This document shows positions 62,840 to 64,000 of a stretch of DNA of 64,000 bases, one piece after another. The translations under genes were made by a program, and so were the position numbers. The stretch is from JAUASW01 sp036880965 (GTDB taxonomy: Bacteria; Pseudomonadota; Gammaproteobacteria; Burkholderiales; Burkholderiaceae_C): positions 434,001 to 498,000 of the forward strand of contig NZ_JBAJMV010000003.1 in the NCBI RefSeq assembly GCF_036880965.1, written 5' to 3'. Position 1 is the stretch's first letter. Every line of letters starts with the position of its first letter. A model generated the notes under the pieces. It searched no databases. It saw nothing but the letters and a program-made list of their open reading frames with translations, and had not been told where the DNA came from.

Positions 62840-63745
62840 ATGAGCCCCGCCGCGCCCCGCTCCCGCCTGTCCCTCTACCTCGACCTGATCCGCTGGGACC
62901 GCCCGGCCGGCTGGCTGCTGCTGCTGTGGCCCACCCTCGCCAGCCTGTGGATTGCCGCCGACGGCTGGCCCGGCTGGCACCTGCTCGCCGTGTTCACGCT
63001 CGGCACCATCCTGATGCGCTCGGCCGGCTGCTGCGTCAACGACGTGGCCGACCGCGACTTCGACAAGCATGTGAAGCGCACCGCCAACCGGCCGGTCACC
63101 AGCGGCGCTGTGTCGGTCAAGGAGGCGCTGCTGCTGGGGGCAGGCCTTGCGCTGTTGGCCTTCGGCCTGGTGCTGACGACCAATGCCACAACCATCATGC
63201 TGTCGTTCGCGGCGCTGGCCGTGGCCCTGGTCTACCCCTACGCCAAGCGCGTGGTGGCGATGCCGCAGGCGGTGCTGGGTGTGGCCTTCAGCTTTGGCAT
63301 CCCGATGGCCTTCTCGGCCTCCCTCGGCGGCACCAGCTTCAGCCTGGAGGCGCTCAACGCCGCCGTGCCGCTGTCGGCCTGGGCGCTCCTGGTGGCCAAC
63401 CTGTTCTGGGTGCTGGCCTATGACACCGAATACGCGATGGTGGACCGGGACGACGACATCCGCATCGGCATCAAGACCTCGGCGCTGACGCTGGGCCGCT
63501 TCGATGTGATCGGTGTAATGGCCTTCTACCTGATCTACCTCGCCGCCTGGACCTGGCTCGGCCTGCGCTTCGGCCTCGGCAAGTACTTCATCGCCGGCGT
63601 CGTCGTTGCGGCCGCCCAGGTGGCGTGGCACTACTCGCTGATACGCGAACGCTCGCGCGAAGGCTGCTTCAAGGCCTTCCGGCAAAACCACTGGCTGGGG
63701 TTCGCGGTGTTCGTGGGGACGGTGGTGGACCTGGCGCTGCGCTGA
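62840..63745 (+). CDS. ubiA: 4-hydroxybenzoate polyprenyltransferase UbiA
   Basis: UbiA prenylates 4-hydroxybenzoate in ubiquinone synthesis at the inner membrane. The 301-residue protein has the first Asp-rich motif in CCVNDVADRDFDKHVKRT and the second in YDTEYAMVDRDDD, both needed for Mg-pyrophosphate binding. About 8-9 transmembrane segments follow the N-terminal IRWDRPAGWLLLLWPT. Length is normal (about 290). It is divergent from the solute-binding gene and convergent with the glycosidase fragment, 4 bp apart. Confidence 0.97.
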   Translation: MSPAAPRSRLSLYLDLIRWDRPAGWLLLLWPTLASLWIAADGWPGWHLLAVFTLGTILMRSAGCCVNDVADRDFDKHVKRTANRPVTSGAVSVKEALLLGAGLALLAFGLVLTTNATTIMLSFAALAVALVYPYAKRVVAMPQAVLGVAFSFGIPMAFSASLGGTSFSLEALNAAVPLSAWALLVANLFWVLAYDTEYAMVDRDDDIRIGIKTSALTLGRFDVIGVMAFYLIYLAAWTWLGLRFGLGKYFIAGVVVAAAQVAWHYSLIRERSREGCFKAFRQNHWLGFAVFVGTVVDLALR

Positions 63746-63749
63746 GCGC

Positions 63750-64000
63750 TCAGGGCAGGGCTTCGTAGCTCAGGCGCGAAAACCTCACCTGGCCCTGCCC
63801 CGCCGCAAACAGCGCCGGGCGCAGGCTCATGAAGCCGCCCGCCACGTTGTGGTGGTAGCCCGAAACGTCCATCTGCGTGCCGAACTTGTGCCAGGTCTTG
63901 CCAGCGTCGGCGCTGCTGTGGATCGTCATCACATGGCGCTGGTTGGTGACGCGCAGGCGCAGCTTCATTCCCATGCCGGCCGGCTTGGCGCTGGTGCGGA
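63750..64000 (-). CDS. Glycoside hydrolase family 43-like C-terminal fragment, cut by window edge
   Basis: The frame is open from 64000 to a stop at 63750-63752. It includes KLRLRVTNQRHVMTIHSSAD, WHKFGTQMDVSGYHHNVAGG and FMSLRPALFAAGQGQVRFSR. The SGYHHNVxGGFxSLRPA pattern is typical of the C-terminal beta-sandwich of GH43 beta-xylosidase/arabinofuranosidase proteins. The catalytic domain lies outside the window, so activity cannot be judged. Apparent ATGs at 63974 and 63968 are internal. Confidence 0.7.
   Translation of the reverse strand, partial: RTSAKPAGMGMKLRLRVTNQRHVMTIHSSADAGKTWHKFGTQMDVSGYHHNVAGGFMSLRPALFAAGQGQVRFSRLSYEALP

Overview
The window is a dense, GC-rich (very high GC3) bacterial chromosome segment. 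Gene content, short intergenic gaps, TTG/GTG starts, a PEP-CTERM sorting tail, many glycine-rich lipoproteins and a full LivGFKHM-type transporter fit a betaproteobacterium of the order Burkholderiales (Rubrivivax/Roseateles/Leptothrix-like). That assignment is inference from gene content; there is no rRNA in the window. I see no tRNA, rRNA, CRISPR array or intact insertion sequence. Both ends are cut inside genes: a solute-binding protein at the left and a GH43-like glycosidase tail at the right.

Layout. 1-2.6 kb: three tandem solitary amino-acid-type solute-binding proteins. 2.6-11.2 kb: housekeeping (YigZ/IMPACT, queA, recG), a 7TMR-DISM hybrid histidine kinase and a large PKD/Ycf48-repeat lipoprotein. 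11.2-18.2 kb: cell-envelope proteins (alpha/beta hydrolase, di-heme cytochrome c peroxidase-like lipoprotein, Tat-type PQQ-propeller lipoprotein, a small ABC exporter, cyclophilin and FKBP lipoproteins). 18.2-19.9 kb: panB-panC. 20-26.5 kb: oxidative-stress block with oxyR, a PEP-CTERM trypsin-like protease, katG and dps. 26.5-34.4 kb: TolB-like lipoprotein, DUF4440 protein, OPT transporter with a TPR partner, DJ-1/PfpI protein, outer-membrane barrel with a PstS-like partner, prfC. 34.4-38.9 kb: secreted unknowns, an MBL-fold hydrolase, a DUF885 peptidase. 39.1-44.8 kb: branched-chain-type ABC operon (livG, livF, livK, livH, livM) ending in a catalase-family gene.

45-61.6 kb is the accessory region and the most unusual part. 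An ECF-type sigma factor and a single-pass membrane protein resembling an anti-sigma factor are divergent from an operon whose first two genes encode an exported CHAT-domain protease and an exported caspase-like protease with overlapping stop and start codons. They are followed by secreted proteins and lipoproteins of unknown function, a MORN-repeat protein and a DUF1566 protein. Three of the unknowns (genes at 46436, 54663 and 57816) end in what looks like the same C-terminal module, and two small secreted proteins (57344, 60452) resemble each other at their C-termini. I read this as one envelope-located, sigma-controlled proteolytic/sensing system; its function is unknown.

Other points of interest are a recoded duplication of the last 12 codons of dps that separates it from its downstream neighbour, a palindromic repeat inserted in frame in recG, and an orphan PEP-CTERM tail at 61.7 kb. 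The right end carries another solitary solute-binding protein, ubiA, and the glycosidase fragment.
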